From NCBI GenBank assembly GCA_007133875.1, contig SLLW01000315.1, positions 1 through 8,167 on the forward strand: 8,167 nucleotides of DNA. The letters run 5' to 3'. This DNA is from Balneolales bacterium (lineage in GTDB: Bacteria > Bacteroidota > Rhodothermia > Balneolales > Natronogracilivirgulaceae). The notes below the pieces were generated by a model. It made no database searches. It saw only the letters and a program-made list of their open reading frames with translations, and was not told where the DNA came from. Both the position numbers and the translations under genes were made by a program. Of this stretch, positions 6,202-8,167 are shown piece by piece; position 1 is the stretch's first letter; the number at the start of each line of letters is the position of its first letter.

Positions 6202-6705
6202 ATGAGACTAAACAGTAATGTACTTATCCTGAATCAGGACTACCAGCCTCTCAGTGTCTGTAATGTCAAGAAGTCTATGTTGCTGCTTTTATTGGAAAAA
6301 GCGGAGTTGCTTCATGATTATCCACTGAAAAAAATCCGCACCATCAAAACGGAATTTGATTATCCGTCGGTGATCAGGCTGCGGAAATATGCGCGCATTC
6401 CTTACAAGAACATTGTTCTGTCCCGAAAAAATATTCTCAAACGTGATAACAATCGCTGTGTTTACTGTGGCTCATCCGATCAACTGACAATCGATCATGT
6501 CATCCCCAAAAGCAGGGGCGGTGGTGACAGCTGGGAGAATCTGGTTTCCGCATGCTCTTTGTGTAATCATAAAAAGGGGAACCGAACTCCGAGAGAAGCA
6601 GCTATGAAGCTGCGCTCCAAACCGTTTCGCCCGAATCACATCATTTATCTGCGGGATTTTTACGGCAATGTCGACGACAGCTGGAAGCCGTATCTCTATT
6701 ATTAA
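6202..6705 (+). CDS. HNH endonuclease family protein
   Basis: This is a complete 167-aa protein. The N-terminal part MRLNSNVLILNQDYQPLSVC is the recognisable opening of a family of small HNH proteins common in Bacteroidota-like bacteria. The C-terminal HNH fold has CVYC (Cys86, Cys89), the catalytic-type DH in TIDHVIPKSRGGGDSWENL (Asp98-His99, with Asn113), and CSLCNHKKGNRTP (Cys118, Cys121). The four cysteines should bind one structural zinc, and the DH...N...N/H residues form the metal-dependent nuclease site. All are intact. The ATG at 6202 was preferred over an in-frame TTG at 6094 because family similarity begins there. There is no DNA methyltransferase, phage gene or toxin partner nearby, so its cellular role is unknown. 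Restriction, repair and mobile-element origins are all possible. It is divergent from the RsbW-like gene. Confidence 0.9.
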   Translation: MRLNSNVLILNQDYQPLSVCNVKKSMLLLLLEKAELLHDYPLKKIRTIKTEFDYPSVIRLRKYARIPYKNIVLSRKNILKRDNNRCVYCGSSDQLTIDHVIPKSRGGGDSWENLVSACSLCNHKKGNRTPREAAMKLRSKPFRPNHIIYLRDFYGNVDDSWKPYLYY

Positions 6706-7031
6706 GAGCCTTTGAGTTACTACCCCAGGCATCATTGAAACGATGCGAATTTTGCACTAATTATTTGTAACTTCCTCTCTTATGTATTGTATATCGGCAG
6801 GGTTTTGGATGGTGTGCCTTATCTCAAGGTAAGGACCTGCAATCTCCCGGCATCGAATAATGATACCAGTTTGATCACGGTAATTTGGCCACGGTCACGG
6901 TTAATTGGCCACGGTACCCCTCCGGTATGTGATAATTCATCGTTTTTTAGTGGTATCTCACAGAGCATGAACTCCATTCAAGCGATTGGGAATTATAACT
7001 TAAATTATTACGAAACAAGCAGATAAAGCAG
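6706..7031. other. Gene-free stretch before thrA
   Basis: This 326-bp gap holds no credible gene. Just after the HNH gene there is a weak 5-bp hairpin (GCATC 6729-6733 with GATGC 6742-6746) followed by only a short T-run. Further on is a loose nested structure, GCAGG 6797-6801 with CCTGC 6836-6840 around CCTTA 6817-6821 with TAAGG 6830-6834. Next come the two 20-bp tandem repeats at 6875-6914, listed separately. A six-base T-run at 6943-6948 lacks a preceding stem. The last 80 bases before thrA are AT-rich and must contain its promoter or leader, but I find no clear promoter boxes, no leader peptide rich in Thr/Ile/Lys codons and no recognisable riboswitch. Confidence 0.6.
6875..6914. repeat. 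Two adjacent 20-bp repeats resembling an IS21-type element end
   Basis: TCACGGTAATTTGGCCACGG (6875-6894) is followed directly by TCACGGTTAATTGGCCACGG (6895-6914), and they differ at 2 of 20 positions. Adjacent copies of about 20 bp containing TGGCCAAATTACCGTGA-type sequence on the opposite strand resemble the multiple terminal repeats that I recall from IS21-family elements, which bind the IstA transposase. No istA or istB coding sequence lies on either side, so this would be a solo or relic end, or an insertion scar. The repeat itself is certain, but the IS21 assignment is from memory and unconfirmed. Confidence 0.75.
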
Positions 7032-8167
7032 ATGCGAGTATTCAAGTTTGGCGGGTCGTCGGTTGGCACCCCCGAAAGAATCCGGGATATTGTTTCCTGG
7101 TTTCCGGAAGCTGTAGAAAAGGAAAATTGTCAGGCTGTTATTTTTTCGGCGTTCCAGGGTGTAACCGACCTGTTGATATCTATGGCGGAACGGGCTGGAA
7201 ACGGCGATGACTCATACACCACAGATCTCGGCACGATGGAGGCGCGTCATATTGAAACTGTACGGGCGCTGCTCACCACCTCCGAGCAGAGCCAGGCCAT
7301 TGCCGGTGTGAAATTTATGCTCAACGACCTGGAGGACATCCTGCAGGGGGTGTTTCTGGTCAAGGAATTGACACCCAGAAGTCTCGACTTTATCACAAGT
7401 TTTGGGGAACGCCTTTCCAACTACATCATACATCTGGCATTTCGGCGTCATGGCATTGACTGCGATTACCTGGATGCCCGCACGGTTATGGTGACCGACG
7501 ACCAGTTCGGAAATGCCGAAGTGGACATGGAGAAATCCATTGCCAATATTCGGACCCATTACGCATCACGTAAGAAATTGCAGGTGGTTACCGGTTTTAT
7601 TGCGGCCGACCCGAACGGTGTGACCACAACGCTTGGGCGGGGCGGATCCGATTACACCGCATCCATTTTTGCAGCGGCTCTTGATGCCGAAGAACTTCAG
7701 ATCTGGACAGATGTTGACGGCGTATTAACGGCCGATCCCAGAACGGTCAAGGAGGCTTTTTCCATGGATGTGCTCTCCTACGAAGAGGCCATGGAGCTCT
7801 CCCATTTCGGGGCGAAAGTCATCCACCCGCCAACCATTGAACCAACCATGCGGAGAAATATTCCCATCCGCATTAAAAACACATTGAACCCCTCGTTCCC
7901 GGGAACCATTGTTGGAAGGCACGACTCCAGCAGGGAGCACATCATAAAAGGAATTTCGTCTATTGATAACGTTGCGCTTATCCGGATCCAGGGAAGCGGG
8001 CTGGTCGGTATGGCGGGGATCGCACAGCGGATATTCGGAGCAATGGCTGCCGGAAAGATCAACATTATTTTGATTACCCAGGCATCCTCGGAGCATTCGG
8101 TCTGCCTGGCTGTGATGCCGCAACACGCCAAAAAGGCCCGAAAACTGCTAAAAAAGGAGCTTGAGCA
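7032..8167 (+). CDS. thrA: Aspartokinase, probably N-terminal part of bifunctional aspartokinase/homoserine dehydrogenase (3' truncated by window)
   Basis: The frame from ATG 7032-7034 is open to the window edge, giving 378 residues. Aspartokinase phosphorylates aspartate as the first step toward lysine, threonine and methionine. The kinase domain shows MRVFKFGGSSVGT (1-13, substrate and ATP loop), LDFITSFGERLSNY (117-130), TTLGRGGSDYTAS (199-211), WTDVDGVLTADPR (221-233) and SHFGAKVIHPPTIEP (249-263). A regulatory ACT domain begins near 307, with GLVGMAGIAQRIFGAMAAGK and LITQASSEHSVCLAV. This ACT sequence resembles ThrA-type bifunctional enzymes more than LysC-type ones, so a homoserine dehydrogenase domain is expected past the edge. 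That part is not visible, and a monofunctional enzyme remains possible. Allosteric inhibition by an end-product amino acid is expected from the ACT domain. No clear Shine-Dalgarno sequence precedes the start. The preceding gene is the HNH gene, 326 bp away. Confidence 0.92.
   Translation, partial: MRVFKFGGSSVGTPERIRDIVSWFPEAVEKENCQAVIFSAFQGVTDLLISMAERAGNGDDSYTTDLGTMEARHIETVRALLTTSEQSQAIAGVKFMLNDLEDILQGVFLVKELTPRSLDFITSFGERLSNYIIHLAFRRHGIDCDYLDARTVMVTDDQFGNAEVDMEKSIANIRTHYASRKKLQVVTGFIAADPNGVTTTLGRGGSDYTASIFAAALDAEELQIWTDVDGVLTADPRTVKEAFSMDVLSYEEAMELSHFGAKVIHPPTIEPTMRRNIPIRIKNTLNPSFPGTIVGRHDSSREHIIKGISSIDNVALIRIQGSGLVGMAGIAQRIFGAMAAGKINIILITQASSEHSVCLAVMPQHAKKARKLLKKELE

Noticed and set aside
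6729..6746. Possible terminator after the HNH gene
   Set aside because: The stem has only 5 bp with an 8-base loop, and only four T residues follow a few bases later. This is too weak to call.
6787..7026. 79-aa plus-strand open frame between the HNH gene and thrA
   Set aside because: It spans the two 20-bp repeats, has no recognisable domain and an unlikely composition, and ends a few bases before thrA without a clear start signal. It is more likely chance reading through a repeat.
7725..8131. Two minus-strand open frames of 117 and 133 aa opposite thrA
   Set aside because: They are antisense to the conserved kinase and ACT regions of aspartokinase and overlap each other. Neither shows a known motif.

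Overview
The window looks like ordinary chromosomal DNA from a member of the Bacteroidota-related (FCB) bacteria, most plausibly Balneolota or Rhodothermota. The basis is the protein sequences. The HNH protein starts with the LNQDYQPLS-type N-terminus common in that group. The release factor RF1 lacks the insertion after the GGQ domain that I recall from Bacteroides RF1. Starts generally lack a clear Shine-Dalgarno sequence, as is usual in these bacteria. The lineage is an inference from recall, not from a search. Base composition is near half GC in the genes and AT-rich between them.

Left part (1-3246). The 3' end of dnaJ (+) converges with a purine operon on the minus strand, purK then purE, separated by a 78-bp spacer with a small hairpin. 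PurK makes N5-CAIR from AIR, bicarbonate and ATP, and PurE rearranges it to CAIR. A 150-bp AT-rich region carrying a perfect 7-3-7 palindrome separates purK from the divergent prfA, which encodes release factor 1.

Middle part (3247-6013). Two minus-strand signalling genes follow. The upstream one encodes a 134-aa RsbW/SpoIIAB-type anti-sigma ATPase. The downstream one encodes a 661-aa soluble sensor kinase with the domain order REC-PAS-GAF-HisKA-HATPase. The 264 bp between them hold the most unusual non-coding structure here: a degenerate tandem repeat of about 100 bp (two clear copies exactly 100 bp apart and a weaker third). Each clear copy is bounded by an inverted repeat CATGACCG(G)/(C)CGGTCATG. 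One copy runs into the stop codon of the anti-sigma-type gene.

Right part (6014-8167). A 167-aa HNH endonuclease-like protein is encoded on the plus strand, divergent from the anti-sigma-type gene. A 326-bp gap then holds two adjacent near-identical 20-bp repeats that resemble the end of an IS21-type element, with no transposase present. The window ends inside an aspartokinase gene, probably the bifunctional thrA, which continues past the edge.

Most genes are housekeeping and probably independent of each other. The only likely functional pairs are purK/purE and, more speculatively, the anti-sigma-type ATPase with the sensor kinase. I see no tRNA, rRNA, CRISPR array, riboswitch or intact mobile element.
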